Source: Pseudomonas baetica
GTDB taxonomy: Bacteria > Pseudomonadota > Gammaproteobacteria > Pseudomonadales > Pseudomonadaceae
Length of the DNA: 64,000 nt
Direction of reading: 5' to 3'
Assembly: GCF_002813455.1 (NCBI RefSeq)
Contig: NZ_PHHE01000001.1
Location: 3,162,001 to 3,226,000 of the forward strand
Shown here: piece by piece, positions 18,362-27,644 of the stretch
Position numbering within the stretch: the first letter of the stretch is position 1
How the letters are laid out: every line of letters starts with the position of its first letter
Position numbers and translations under genes: made by a program
Notes under the pieces: generated by a model
Seen by the model: the letters and a program-made list of their open reading frames with translations, nothing else
Databases searched by the model: none
Told to the model about the DNA's origin: nothing

Positions 18362-19435
18362 TCAAGCCCGGACTGTACGTACCCCTTCATTCGTAACTTC
18401 ATCCCGCCGCACAAACCGGTTCGCCCGCCCGAACGTGCCGAAATCATTAAACCGAACCCCCATCTCCCGCATCACCTTGTGCGCCACCGGCACGGTCATC
18501 TGGCGAATGTAAAACGGCTCCTTCACCACAAAATGATGAATCCCGTGGCTGCTGCCAAAGTTGAAGCAGAACGCCTGCAACGGCCATAGCCACCAAGGGT
18601 TCAGCACCTGACATTGCTGCAACACATTGCCCGGCTCGACATCGCCGTAGTAATGCATGTTCGAACTGATGAAGTGCAGGCAAAACGTACGCAACACATT
18701 CGGGCCGATGATCACCACGGCAGCAATATCGATTACCTGCATTACTGACAATGTGGTCGCCGACCATTCAATCGGCGAGCCCATCAGGTACGCGATGCCA
18801 TTGGCTGCGTGGAAGCCTAAAAACACATACCACGCGCCCCAATGCAGCAGCGCCAGCGGCGCGTAGACCTTGAACACCCGCTTGAGAATGCTCCACTTGT
18901 GCGCCCAGGTTGGCGCCCGCAACAAGCGGATGAACGCCGACATCATGTTGTCGCCGACCATCAGCAGACGCGCAAAACCCCACGGTTCGCCGTTGGTGAT
19001 TGCGCGCTCTTCCATGTCGGTTTCAGTGCCGGACACCTTGTGGTGATTGAGATGCAGATGCCGGCGAATCCACGGGTTGATCGTGCTTGGCCGCGCCAGC
19101 CACACCAGGCCCATCATCAGGTTGTGCGGCACGCGTTGCTTGCGGAAATACATGCTGTGGATCAGATCATGTTCGAGCTCATGGGTGAGCGAGGCAAAAA
19201 ATGCATTGAGCAGCAGGCACACCCACCAGGCCATGTGGCCGCTGATGTACAGCGCTGCCGAACCGATCATCCCGGCCAGGGCAAACGCCAGAATCCCTGC
19301 ACCCAGCGCATCCTGATGCTTGAGAATCGGGTAGCGCTCGCGCAATTCGACGCCTTTGGCCAGCACCACTTGGCGAATATGCGCTGATCGCTGGGCAGCA
19401 TTGTGACGCGGGGGACTTGCAGAAGTACCGTCCAT
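18362..19435 (-). CDS. Membrane fatty acid desaturase family protein
   Basis: 357 aa from the ATG at 19435 (AGAGGA site); a longer frame overlaps the AraC gene on the other strand. Three histidine boxes of the membrane di-iron family are present: HELEHDLIH, HLHLNHH and GSSHGIHH. Membrane segments flank them. It probably introduces a double bond or hydroxyl into a lipid acyl chain. The specific reaction is unknown. The divergent AraC regulator starts 101 bases away and is the likely controller. It is not closely similar in sequence to the DesA at 32278. Confidence 0.82.
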   Translation of the reverse strand: MDGTSASPPRHNAAQRSAHIRQVVLAKGVELRERYPILKHQDALGAGILAFALAGMIGSAALYISGHMAWWVCLLLNAFFASLTHELEHDLIHSMYFRKQRVPHNLMMGLVWLARPSTINPWIRRHLHLNHHKVSGTETDMEERAITNGEPWGFARLLMVGDNMMSAFIRLLRAPTWAHKWSILKRVFKVYAPLALLHWGAWYVFLGFHAANGIAYLMGSPIEWSATTLSVMQVIDIAAVVIIGPNVLRTFCLHFISSNMHYYGDVEPGNVLQQCQVLNPWWLWPLQAFCFNFGSSHGIHHFVVKEPFYIRQMTVPVAHKVMREMGVRFNDFGTFGRANRFVRRDEVTNEGVRTVRA

Positions 19436-19535
19436 GCTTCCATCCTCTGGGTATTGATGTTCGCATCCTGCCTTGCAGGGGTGCGAAACGCGATAGCCGA
19501 GAACGCCAACCTGTTGACCGGAAGCGCCAATCAGC

Positions 19536-20540
19536 ATGAAGGAACCGACCTCCCTCGCCAGCTGGACCCGTGCCTTGCGCAAGCAACTCGATGCGCTGGG
19601 GCTGGACAGCACTGACCTGTGCCAACAGGCCGGGCTTGATCCACTGCTGATGGACGATCCCAACGCGCGCTATCCGTTGTCCGGCACCACGCGGCTGTGG
19701 CAGATCGCCGTGCAGGTCAGCGGCGATCCGGCAATCGGTCTGCGGGTGTCGCGATTTGTCAGCCCGACCACGTTCCATGCACTCGGTTATGCGCTGGTGG
19801 CCAGCGGCAGTTTGCGCGAGGTGTTCGAGCGCATCGTGCGTTATCACCCGGTGGTCAGCGATGCGCTGGAACTGGACCTGAGCCGCAGCGATGACCGTTA
19901 CCTGTTCCGTCTGAACATTCCGTCAGGCAACCCCGCCCCCGCCTTCGAAGCCATCGACGCCTTCGCCGCGATCTACGTGCGTACCTGCCGCAATCGCCTC
20001 GGCCGCGATTACGCGCCGCTGGCCGTTTACCTGCGCCGCCCGGAACCGGTCGATGCGCATCAGTGGCACAAAGTCTTCCGCGCGCCGGTGCATTTCGCCT
20101 CAGCCGAAGATCGCCTGGAGTTCGCCCTTGCCGACTTCGACAGCCATCTCGACGACGCCAACCCGGAACTGGCCGAACACAACGAAGCGGTGCTCAAACG
20201 CACCATGGCCCAGCTCCAGCCATTGACCTGGGAACGCAAGGTGCGCGACGCCATCGAAGAACAACTGCCCGAAGGTGAGCCCAGCGCCGAACGCATCGCC
20301 CAAGCCTTGCACCTGAGCCTGCGCAGCCTGCAACGGCATCTGGCGGATGAAGGTTGTCGCTTCGACACGCTGCTCAACGAAAGCCGCGAGAACCTCGCGC
20401 TGCTGCACCTGCGCGATCCGCAGTGTTCGTTGAGTGAGGTCAGTTATTTGCTGGGGTTTGCCGACACCAGCAGCTTCAGCCGCGCGTTCAAGCGCTGGAC
20501 GGGGATGACGCCGGGGCAGTTTCGCGATCAGTTGCGTTGA
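19536..20540 (+). CDS. AraC-family transcriptional regulator
   Basis: 334 aa. An N-terminal ligand-type domain (residues about 20-205, GDPAIGLRVSRFVSPTTFHALGYALVAS) of the OruR/ArgR-like class precedes the C-terminal double helix-turn-helix (residues 245-330, ERIAQALHLSLRSLQRHL and SEVSYLLGFADTSSFSRAFKRWTGMTPGQFR). Divergent from the desaturase and likely its activator. Effector unknown. Confidence 0.88.
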   Translation: MKEPTSLASWTRALRKQLDALGLDSTDLCQQAGLDPLLMDDPNARYPLSGTTRLWQIAVQVSGDPAIGLRVSRFVSPTTFHALGYALVASGSLREVFERIVRYHPVVSDALELDLSRSDDRYLFRLNIPSGNPAPAFEAIDAFAAIYVRTCRNRLGRDYAPLAVYLRRPEPVDAHQWHKVFRAPVHFASAEDRLEFALADFDSHLDDANPELAEHNEAVLKRTMAQLQPLTWERKVRDAIEEQLPEGEPSAERIAQALHLSLRSLQRHLADEGCRFDTLLNESRENLALLHLRDPQCSLSEVSYLLGFADTSSFSRAFKRWTGMTPGQFRDQLR

Positions 20541-20639
20541 TTGATCCCGAATTGAATCTTGAACTTCATCGCAAGCGAACTGCTTGCTCCAGACGCCAGT
20601 GAAGTCTTGAGCCATGCCCCGGGCGCAACCTTGCCCGGT

Positions 20640-20987
20640 TTATTGCTTGGAACTCTCGGCTTCAATTTCAAAATAGTAAGTTGGTGATCGTGCAGACGTT
20701 TCAACGCCTTTTGTTTGCACTACGAAATAAGCATGCTCACCTACGCTGAAACTCATTCGATCGGTCATCCATTTATAATCATGCCCGGGGGGGACTTCCG
20801 CGATCAGATCCAAGGTCTCATGCGCATACATCTTGACCGTCCAATCCCGTCGACGAGATCCCATAAAGATTATGCTGTCGGATGTCGTATGGTGGTTCGG
20901 GGGATGAAGCACAAGTGGCGCCTCGACCTCAATTTCCCCCTGCTGGGAAGTCAGCTCATTGCCTGCATCTGTCGGGATCTTGCTCAT
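20640..20987 (-). CDS. Hypothetical protein, atypical composition
   Basis: 115 aa from the ATG at 20987, chosen for the AGGAG 6-7 bases upstream. No signal peptide or membrane helix. It reads as a single beta-rich domain (IIFMGSRRRDWTVKMYAH ... SPTYYFEIEAES), which could be Ig-like. The local sequence is clearly less GC-rich than its neighbours, which suggests acquisition. I do not recognise a family or function. Confidence 0.6.
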   Translation of the reverse strand: MSKIPTDAGNELTSQQGEIEVEAPLVLHPPNHHTTSDSIIFMGSRRRDWTVKMYAHETLDLIAEVPPGHDYKWMTDRMSFSVGEHAYFVVQTKGVETSARSPTYYFEIEAESSKQ

Positions 20988-21163
20988 GGTTTCCACTCCT
21001 GTGGATAGGGTTTCTTCCGTTCTAACCCGCAGTTCCAACAATCGTCTACTGTCAAACCTGACAGGGGGCCAATGGCCATCAATCTGGTCAAAAGTCCAAT
21101 TCCCCTCCCCGCCGCAGGCTGTCTTACTCTTGGAAAACGGTATGTGAGTTCTGCTGAGGCCAT

Positions 21164-22549
21164 TTAGATCACTTGAAAGCCCAACTCAAAAACAGTAACC
21201 GTCGCATCACTGCTCACCCGCACGTGTCCACCATGCAATTGCATGATCGACTGCACAATCGCCAGCCCCAACCCGCCGGAATCACCCGGCTCGGCGCGGG
21301 CCGGATCGACGCGGTAGAAACGGTCGAACAGTTTGCCCAGATGCCCGGCGGCAATGGTCGGGCCGTGGTTGTGTACCTGTAACCAGCAAACGCCCGATTC
21401 ATCACGGCGGCGCAGGCTGATCACGGTGCCGGAATCGGCATGCCGCACCGCGTTGGCCAGCAAGTTGCCGAGGGCCCGTTGCAGCAGTTGCTGATCGGCG
21501 AACAGTTCGCCGTGCAACTGGTTTTCCAGACGCAAATCGCGGTCATCGGCCAGCGCCTCGAAGTAATCGCAGAGTTCGCCACCCACCTCAGGCAGATCCA
21601 GCGTCTGCAAGTTGAGCGCCCGCTCCGCCTGCTCCGCACGGGCAAGGAACATCAGGTTTTCCGCCATGCACTTGAGCCGCTCGAACTCTTCCATGTTCGA
21701 CGCCAGCACTTCCTGGTATTCCGCCGTGCTGCGTGGGTGATTGAGTGCCTGGCCGTTGCTGGCGAGCAGCGTGTGCAGCGGTGTGCGGATCTCGTGGGCG
21801 AGGTCGGCGGAGAACTGTGACAGGCGCTGCACGCTCTCCTCCAGGCGCGCCAGCATGGCGTTGAGTGCGTGCACCGGTTCGAGCAATTCGGCGGGTGTGC
21901 CCGTGGCGGGCAAACGCTGATCGAGACTGCGCAGATCGATGCCACGCACCGCCTCACTCAACTGGCGCAACGGTTGCAGGCCACGACGCAGCAGCACCAG
22001 ACCCAAGGCAAACGCCAGCACTGCGCCGAGCCCGATCGCCAGGTACAGGCGCATGCGATAACTGGCGAGCATCTGCTCGCGTTCGCTCAACACTTTGCCG
22101 GCGATGACAGTTAGCGATTCGCCGTTCGGCCCTCGGGCTTCGCCAGACACCAAGGCCAGCGCTGCACCGTCCGGCGCTTGCCAGGTCAGGACGTCACGCC
22201 GCTGCGGTGTCTGATCACGCGCAATGGCGGCCATTACCGGCAATTCTCGTTGTCGTGGATTGATGCCAATCACGCTGGAGCCGTCGGCGCGGCGCACCAA
22301 CAACAAGCTATCGAGATTACCGAGCATGTTCTGATACAGCCGCGGCCGCGCCTGCAAGGCGTCGAGGCTGTCGCTGTCGGCGAGCAAGGCGCGTACCTGC
22401 TCCAGGCGGCCGAGCAACGCCAGATCGTCACGCCAGGCGATTTCCGAGGCGAGCGAGCGGTAGAGAAATATACCGATCGCGCTCAAGACCAAGGCGCAGA
22501 CAATCGCGAATGCCAGCGCCAGGCGCCAGGCGATCGACCTAGAGCGCAT
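21164..22549 (-). CDS. Sensor histidine kinase, heavy-metal/HprS (YedV) type
   Basis: 461 aa. Membrane helix at residues 10-28, a periplasmic loop to about 165, a second helix ([18 protein letters not shown]), HAMP, the H-box [17 protein letters not shown], then an ATPase domain with the [13 protein letters not shown]-box and [12 protein letters not shown]-box. It should phosphorylate the response regulator upstream, whose stop overlaps this start by 11 bases. Automatic names for the family say heavy metal. The hiuH neighbour and the promoter box suggest an HprS-like sensor of reactive oxygen or chlorine instead. Confidence 0.88.
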   Translation of the reverse strand: MRSRSIAWRLALAFAIVCALVLSAIGIFLYRSLASEIAWRDDLALLGRLEQVRALLADSDSLDALQARPRLYQNMLGNLDSLLLVRRADGSSVIGINPRQRELPVMAAIARDQTPQRRDVLTWQAPDGAALALVSGEARGPNGESLTVIAGKVLSEREQMLASYRMRLYLAIGLGAVLAFALGLVLLRRGLQPLRQLSEAVRGIDLRSLDQRLPATGTPAELLEPVHALNAMLARLEESVQRLSQFSADLAHEIRTPLHTLLASNGQALNHPRSTAEYQEVLASNMEEFERLKCMAENLMFLARAEQAERALNLQTLDLPEVGGELCDYFEALADDRDLRLENQLHGELFADQQLLQRALGNLLANAVRHADSGTVISLRRRDESGVCWLQVHNHGPTIAAGHLGKLFDRFYRVDPARAEPGDSGGLGLAIVQSIMQLHGGHVRVSSDATVTVFELGFQVI

Positions 22550-23219
22550 CGTCAGGCGCTTCCAGCTGATAGCCGACGCCGCGCACGGTGTGGATCAGTT
22601 TCGGCATGTACGGATCATCGACCTTGGAGCGCAAACGACGCACTGCGACTTCGACCATGTTGGTGTCGCTGTCGAAATTCAGGTTCCACACCTGCGAGGC
22701 AATCAGCGTGCGCGACAGCACTTCGCCCTGCCGACTGGCGAGCAGATGCAGCAGGGCGAATTCCTTGTTGGTCAACGAAATGCGCTGACCGCCACGGCTG
22801 ACGCGGCGGCGCAGCACGTCGATTTCCAGATCGGCGATGCTGTACGACTCGGCTTCGCGCATCGGCCCGCGTCGCAGCAGCGTGCGCACGCGCGCGAGCA
22901 ATTCGGCGAAGGCGAAAGGCTTGAGCAAGTAATCGTCGGCACCCAGTTCAAGGCCGCGCACGCGGTCTTCGATGGCGTCCTTGGCGGTGAGAAACAGTAC
23001 CGGCGTGGCGCCGCGCTGGCGGATCAGTTGCAGTAATTGCCAGCCGTTGAGGCCCGGCAGCATCACGTCGAGGATGATCAGGTCGTATTCCTGCTGCTCG
23101 ATGAAATAGCGCCCGTCGAGGCCATTGAGCGCCACATCCACGGCAAATCCTGACTCGCCCAGGCCCTTGGCAAGGAAATTGGCGGTTTTGGCTTCATCTT
23201 CTACGACCAGCAAACGCAT
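22539..23219 (-). CDS. OmpR/PhoB-family response regulator, HprR/CusR type
   Basis: 226 aa from the ATG at 23219 with GAGGTG upstream. Receiver domain with phosphorylated Asp in [15 protein letters not shown] (about residue 51) and Lys in [20 protein letters not shown]. The C-terminal winged helix includes [25 protein letters not shown] and ends VRGVGYQLE. It belongs to the CopR/CusR/HprR group. A near-perfect HprR-type box lies 54-71 bases upstream of its start, consistent with autoregulation and with control of the divergent pair. Confidence 0.92.
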   Translation of the reverse strand: MRLLVVEDEAKTANFLAKGLGESGFAVDVALNGLDGRYFIEQQEYDLIILDVMLPGLNGWQLLQLIRQRGATPVLFLTAKDAIEDRVRGLELGADDYLLKPFAFAELLARVRTLLRRGPMREAESYSIADLEIDVLRRRVSRGGQRISLTNKEFALLHLLASRQGEVLSRTLIASQVWNLNFDSDTNMVEVAVRRLRSKVDDPYMPKLIHTVRGVGYQLEAPDDAL

Positions 23220-23272
23220 GGCACACCTCGATTGATCAGGCACACAGGCTAGGCGCCTTCGGCGACGTTGCC

Positions 23273-23290
23273 CATTACAAACTTGTAATC
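23273..23290. promoter_or_regulatory. HprR/CusR-type binding box in the divergent promoter
   Basis: CATTACAAACTTGTAATC: ATTACAA and TTGTAAT arms around two bases. The E. coli HprR box is CATTACAAAATTGTAATG, so 16 of 18 positions agree. It sits between the response regulator (start 23219) and the haem-binding/hiuH pair (start 23357). Confidence 0.78.
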
Positions 23291-23356
23291 CGACTGACGA
23301 GGTTCTGACGAAGACCGGCGGCTAAGGTGGCAGCCTTCGCTTTCGGAGCTTGTTTC

Positions 23357-23842
23357 ATGACCTTCAAGTACCTCGTTTCGAGCCTCGCCATCGGCCTGAG
23401 CGCCAGCGTTTTCGCCGCTCCTGAACTGCCGCGCCACGCCGACCTTGATCTGAAGACGGCACGCCTGCTGGCCGATACGGCAATGAGCAACTGCACCGGC
23501 ACGGTGTCGGTGCTTGACCGTGGCGGCAACCTTTGGGTGACGATGCGTGGCGACGGCGTCGGCCCGCACAACACCGCTGCCAGCCAGCGCAAGGCCTACA
23601 CCGCGCTGTCGACAAAAACCCCAACCCGCTTGTTCGCCGAGCGCGCTCGCAGCAACCCGGAAACCGCCAACCTCAACACCCTCGACGAATTGTTGCTGCT
23701 GGGCGGCGGTATTCCGCTGTTCGCCGGCAATGAACTGGTCGGCGCCATGGGCGTGGCCGGTTCCGGCGGCGGCGAGCAAGACGAAACCTGTGCAACCCGC
23801 GCCGCCGACAAGGCCGGCCTGTCCATCACCCGATCCCAATAA
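23357..23842 (+). CDS. GlcG/HbpS-family secreted protein
   Basis: 161 aa. Signal peptide about residues 1-20 (GLSASVFA before APELP), then one GlcG/HbpS domain: DLKTARLLADTAMSNC, VSVLDRGGNLWVTMRGDG, GGGIPLFAGNELVGAMGVAGSGGGEQDETCA. HbpS relatives bind haem and take part in oxidative-stress sensing. It is the first gene after the HprR-type box and lies 11 bases before hiuH. Its own role here is not established. Confidence 0.82.
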   Translation: MTFKYLVSSLAIGLSASVFAAPELPRHADLDLKTARLLADTAMSNCTGTVSVLDRGGNLWVTMRGDGVGPHNTAASQRKAYTALSTKTPTRLFAERARSNPETANLNTLDELLLLGGGIPLFAGNELVGAMGVAGSGGGEQDETCATRAADKAGLSITRSQ

Positions 23843-23853
23843 GGAGTTTCATC

Positions 23854-24264
23854 ATGAATACCCTGCGCATGACGTTCGCCGCGCTCGGCCTGAGTGCTTT
23901 CTCAAGCCTGGCCCTGGCTGCCGGCAACCCGCTGAGCGTGCACGTACTCAATCTGGAAAACGGTTTGCCTTCGCCGGGCGTCAACGTGACGCTGGAAAAG
24001 CACGTCGGCCAGAACTGGCAGCCACTGGCCGAAGGCACCACCAATGAACAGGGGCGCATCGCCGAACTGTTCCCGGCCAAGCAGCCTTTTGAAGCGGGCG
24101 AATACCGGGTGGTGTTCAAGACCGGTGAATACTTCAAAAAGACCCAGCACGAAACGTTCTTCCCGGAAATTCCGGTGATTTTCGAAGTGAAGCAGACTGA
24201 CCAGCACTACCACATCCCGTTGCTGCTGAGCCCGTACGGCTTCTCGACCTATCGCGGTTCCTGA
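23854..24264 (+). CDS. hiuH: Periplasmic 5-hydroxyisourate hydrolase (transthyretin-like)
   Basis: 136 aa. Signal peptide about residues 1-23 (SLALA before AGNPLS), then the transthyretin-like fold with LSVHVLNLENGLPSPGV and the C-terminal YRGS tetrapeptide that marks 5-hydroxyisourate hydrolases. It opens 5-hydroxyisourate in the urate pathway. In E. coli hiuH is the gene next to hprRS, and the same pairing is seen here. The ribosome site AAGGAG precedes the ATG. Confidence 0.9.
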   Translation: MNTLRMTFAALGLSAFSSLALAAGNPLSVHVLNLENGLPSPGVNVTLEKHVGQNWQPLAEGTTNEQGRIAELFPAKQPFEAGEYRVVFKTGEYFKKTQHETFFPEIPVIFEVKQTDQHYHIPLLLSPYGFSTYRGS

Positions 24265-24284
24265 AATCAACACAGATCAAAAAT

Positions 24285-24372
24285 GTGGGAGCGGGCTTGC
24301 TCGCGAAGGCGCCGGATCAGTCGACAGCTTTGTTGAATGATTCACCGCTTTCGCGAGCAAGCCCGCTCCCAC
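24285..24372. repeat. REP pair between convergent genes
   Basis: GTGGGAGCGGGCTTGCTCGCG and its inverted copy, between hiuH and the Crp/Fnr gene. Confidence 0.9.
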
Positions 24373-24390
24373 AGGGGTATCCGGTGTTTC

Positions 24391-25068
24391 TCAGATTGTG
24401 GCCAGCGCACGCAATCGCACCGCATCAAGAATTTCGATCTCACCGTAAGCCAAGCCAATAATCCCCTGCCCCTGCAAATCCTTGAGGATCTGATTAGTGG
24501 TCTGCCGCGACAGCGACAGCATCGCTGCCAACTGCTCCTGCGGCAGTTGCAGCACCCGACGGGGCGCATCAATCTCGCCGTAGCCCTCGGCGATCATCAG
24601 CAAGCGATGCGCCAGTCGCGCCGGGGCCGGTAGCAGGCTCAGCTGTTCGAGATTGATAAACGTCAGACGCAGTTTGTGACTCATCAGCAACGCCAGATGC
24701 CGCCAGAACACAGGATGTTCATCGAGCAGTTTCAGCAGGTTGTTCTGCGGAATATTCAGCAGTGTGCACGGCCCGACGGCATAGGCGTCATGAGTACGCG
24801 GCTGGCCGTCGAACAGGCAGATCTCGCCGAACCAGTGCGGCGCTTCCACCAGGCTCAGCAACGCTTCCTTGCCCTGTTCACTCACCGCGCCGATACGCAC
24901 GGCGCCATCGAGCACCGCGTACAAACCGCACGGTGGATCGCCACGCTGGAACAAGCGCTGCCCCGCCGTCAGCCGCCGCTCCCGGGCCGCCGCCAGCAGA
25001 CTATCCTGAAAGGACGCAGGCAAATGACTGAACCATTGCCCGGTCAGCAGCCGTGAACGCATATCCAT
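24391..25068 (-). CDS. Crp/Fnr-family regulator
   Basis: 225 aa from the ATG at 25068 (AGGAG). Cyclic-nucleotide-type barrel at residues 20-130 (LFQRGDPPCGLYAVLDGAVRIG ... WFGEICLFDGQPRTHDAYA) and a C-terminal Crp helix-turn-helix (QEQLAAMLSLSRQTTNQILKDLQGQGIIG). No Fnr-type N-terminal cysteine cluster, so direct Fe-S oxygen sensing is unlikely. Divergent from the Mpo1-like gene. Ligand and targets unknown. Confidence 0.88.
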   Translation of the reverse strand: MDMRSRLLTGQWFSHLPASFQDSLLAAARERRLTAGQRLFQRGDPPCGLYAVLDGAVRIGAVSEQGKEALLSLVEAPHWFGEICLFDGQPRTHDAYAVGPCTLLNIPQNNLLKLLDEHPVFWRHLALLMSHKLRLTFINLEQLSLLPAPARLAHRLLMIAEGYGEIDAPRRVLQLPQEQLAAMLSLSRQTTNQILKDLQGQGIIGLAYGEIEILDAVRLRALATI

Positions 25069-25150
25069 GAAAACTCCTGATTGTCGGCTGCCTGACAGAA
25101 CGAACGCTGAACCCGGGGCATGCTGCAATCACCCTACAGGAGGAACAACA

Positions 25151-25675
25151 ATGAAAAGCCTCGTCGATCACTTGAGTCAATACGCCGCCTACCACCGTGA
25201 CCCACGCAACATTGCCAGCCACTTTATCGGCATTCCGTTGATTGTGGTGGCAGTGGCAGTTTTGCTGTCGCGGCCGGAATGGTCGCTGGGCGGATTGTGG
25301 ATTTCACCAGCGGTTTTGCTGGCACTGGCCTCGGCGTGGTTTTACCTGCGCCTGGAAGTGAAGCTCGGGGTGCTGATGACCCTGCTGATGGGGCTTTCGG
25401 TGTGGGCCGGGCATGTCTTGGCGCAGCAGAGCACGATGGTCTGGCTGAGCAGCGGTCTGGCGATGTTTGTGATTGGTTGGGTGATCCAGTTTGTCGGGCA
25501 TCACTACGAAGGGCGCAAACCGGCGTTTGTCGATGATGTGAGCGGGCTGATTGTCGGGCCGTTGTTTGTCGTGGTCGAGTTGGCGTTCCTGCTCGGGATG
25601 CGCCAGGAATTGAAAGAGCAGATCGAGGCGCGGGCGGGGGGGGTGCGGGTCAATCCGAATCGGGCCGCTGTGTAG
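25151..25675 (+). CDS. Mpo1-like (DUF962) membrane protein
   Basis: 174 aa. N-terminal SQYAAYHRDPRNIASHFIGIPL and internal IQFVGHHYEGRKPA are the histidine motifs of the Mpo1/DUF962 family, whose yeast member is an Fe-dependent dioxygenase of 2-hydroxy fatty acids. Four membrane helices between them. A strong GGAGG precedes the ATG. The bacterial substrate is not known. Confidence 0.85.
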   Translation: MKSLVDHLSQYAAYHRDPRNIASHFIGIPLIVVAVAVLLSRPEWSLGGLWISPAVLLALASAWFYLRLEVKLGVLMTLLMGLSVWAGHVLAQQSTMVWLSSGLAMFVIGWVIQFVGHHYEGRKPAFVDDVSGLIVGPLFVVVELAFLLGMRQELKEQIEARAGGVRVNPNRAAV

Positions 25676-25681
25676 ATCGCA

Positions 25682-25754
25682 TTCGCGAGCAGGCTCGCTC
25701 CCACAGGGGATTTGTGGCGATCACAGATCCAGTGTGGGAGCCAGCCTGCTGGCG
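25682..25754. repeat. REP pair with a compensated right arm
   Basis: The left arm is consensus (TTCGCGAGCAGGCTCGCTCCC). The right arm reads GGGAGCCAGCCTGCTGGCGA, where paired changes keep the small hairpin AGCCAGC-CT-GCTGGC intact. Confidence 0.82.
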
Positions 25755-25766
25755 ATGCTTTTTGAT

Positions 25767-26756
25767 TTAGAGGTTGCCGACTTTCTGCCAGACCTTGGGC
25801 TTGAAGAACAGGGTTTCACCCTTGGCCAGGCCCGTCAGGCTGTCGTGGTCTTTCACCACTTCGGCCTCGATCAGATCCGTCTGCCCTTCCACCTTCAACG
25901 TCACCCGCGTGGTCGCACCCAGCGGCCGGATATCGCGGACTTCGGCGGCGTGATGATCCTCCAGTTCATGCCGCGACAGCGACACTTCATGCGGACGGAA
26001 CAACACGTGTTTGTCACCGCCCAGGTGCAGACGGTTCGAATCACCAAGGAAGTGATAAACGAAATCACTGGCCGGGTTTTCGTAGACGTCACCCGGTGAG
26101 CCGATCTGCTCGATCACGCCCTTGTTCATCACCACGATACGGTCGGCCACTTCCATCGCTTCTTCCTGGTCGTGGGTCACGAAGACCGAGGTCAGGTTGA
26201 TGTCTTCGTGCAGACGCGCGAGCCAGCGGCGCAGCTCTTTACGCACCTTGGCGTCGAGGGCGCCGAAGGGTTCGTCGAGCAACAGCACTTTCGGTTCCAC
26301 CGCCAGGGCGCGTGCGAGGGCAATCCGCTGGCGCTGACCACCGGACAACTGCTCCGGGTAGCGATCCGACAGCCAGTCCAGTTGCACCATGTTCAGCAGT
26401 TCGTGAACCTTGGTCGCGATCTGGCTTTCAGTCGGGCGCTGGTTTTTCGGTTTCATGCGCAGGCCGAACGCGACGTTGTCGAACACCGTCATGTGCCGGA
26501 ACAAGGCGTAGTGCTGGAACACGAAACCGACGTTGCGATCACGTACGTCGTGGCCGGAAACGTCTTCACCGTGAAAAACGATGTTGCCCTGATCCGGGGT
26601 TTCCAGACCGGCAATAATGCGCAGCAAGGTGGTTTTGCCGCAGCCGGACGGACCGAGCAACGCGACCAGTTCACCGCTGTGGATGTCCAGGCTGATGTTG
26701 TCCAGCGCCTTGAACGCATTGAAATTCTTGCTGACGTTACGCACTTCGATCGACAT
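25767..26756 (-). CDS. cysA: CysA, sulfate/thiosulfate importer ATPase
   Basis: 329 aa. Walker [10 protein letters not shown], signature [15 protein letters not shown], Walker [12 protein letters not shown], switch His in [18 protein letters not shown], then a C-terminal TOBE-type domain (residues about 235-329). It drives sulfate uptake with CysT, CysW and Sbp. Last gene of the operon, 3 bases after cysW. Same order as P. aeruginosa PA0280-PA0283. Confidence 0.95.
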   Translation of the reverse strand: MSIEVRNVSKNFNAFKALDNISLDIHSGELVALLGPSGCGKTTLLRIIAGLETPDQGNIVFHGEDVSGHDVRDRNVGFVFQHYALFRHMTVFDNVAFGLRMKPKNQRPTESQIATKVHELLNMVQLDWLSDRYPEQLSGGQRQRIALARALAVEPKVLLLDEPFGALDAKVRKELRRWLARLHEDINLTSVFVTHDQEEAMEVADRIVVMNKGVIEQIGSPGDVYENPASDFVYHFLGDSNRLHLGGDKHVLFRPHEVSLSRHELEDHHAAEVRDIRPLGATTRVTLKVEGQTDLIEAEVVKDHDSLTGLAKGETLFFKPKVWQKVGNL

Positions 26757-26759
26757 GAA

Positions 26760-27632
26760 TTATTCCTCCGCGGCGCTGGCGCGCAGGCGGTTGATACGGT
26801 TTTCGCTCCACTGCTTGGCCAGCAGGATGAAGAGCGCCAGGATCAGCAACAGGCTCGCCACGGCGAACGCGGCCACGTGGTTGTATTCGTTGTAGAGGAT
26901 CTCGACGTGCAGCGGCAAGGTGTTGGTCACCCCGCGAATGTGCCCGGAGACCACCGACACCGCACCGAACTCACCCATGGCCCGCGCGGTACACAGCACC
27001 ACGCCATAGATCAGGCCCCATTTGATGTTGGGGACGGTGACGTGCCAGAACATCTGCCAGCCATTGGCGCCGAGCAGGCGCGCGGCTTCCTCTTCCTGAG
27101 TGCCTTGCTCCTGCATCAGCGGAATCAGCTCGCGGGCCACGAATGGCACGGTGACGAAAATCGTCGCCAGCACGATGCCCGGCAGGGCGAAGACGATCTG
27201 AATGTCGTGCTCCTGCAACCACGGCCCGAACAGGCCCTGGGCGCCGAACATCAGCACGTAGACCAGACCGGCGATCACCGGCGACACCGAGAACGGCAGG
27301 TCGATCAGCGTCACCAGCATGCTCTTGCCACGGAACGAGTATTTGCTCACGCACCACGCCGCGCTGACGCCGAACACCAGGTTCAGCGGCACGGAAATCA
27401 GTACGGCGAACACGGTGAGCTTCAGTGCCGACAGCGCATCCGGTTCGAAGATCGCGGTAAAGAAAGCGCCGAGACCGTTCTTCAAGCCCTGCGATACCAC
27501 GATGAACAGCGGCAGCAGCAGAAACAGGAAAAAGATCAGCCAGCCGAGACCGATCAGAATGCGCCGCGATGTGGCACTGCCACGCCGCGCAGCGTTGGCC
27601 GAGGAAGCGGCCGCAATAGACGATTGGGACAT
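26760..27632 (-). CDS. cysW: CysW, sulfate importer permease
   Basis: 290 aa with six predicted membrane helices and the EAA loop [29 protein letters not shown] that contacts CysA. The initial Ala/Ser/Arg-rich segment is cytoplasmic. Partner of CysT in the inner membrane. Confidence 0.95.
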   Translation of the reverse strand: MSQSSIAAASSANAARRGSATSRRILIGLGWLIFFLFLLLPLFIVVSQGLKNGLGAFFTAIFEPDALSALKLTVFAVLISVPLNLVFGVSAAWCVSKYSFRGKSMLVTLIDLPFSVSPVIAGLVYVLMFGAQGLFGPWLQEHDIQIVFALPGIVLATIFVTVPFVARELIPLMQEQGTQEEEAARLLGANGWQMFWHVTVPNIKWGLIYGVVLCTARAMGEFGAVSVVSGHIRGVTNTLPLHVEILYNEYNHVAAFAVASLLLILALFILLAKQWSENRINRLRASAAEE

Positions 27633-27644
27633 GTTCGCGCCTCC

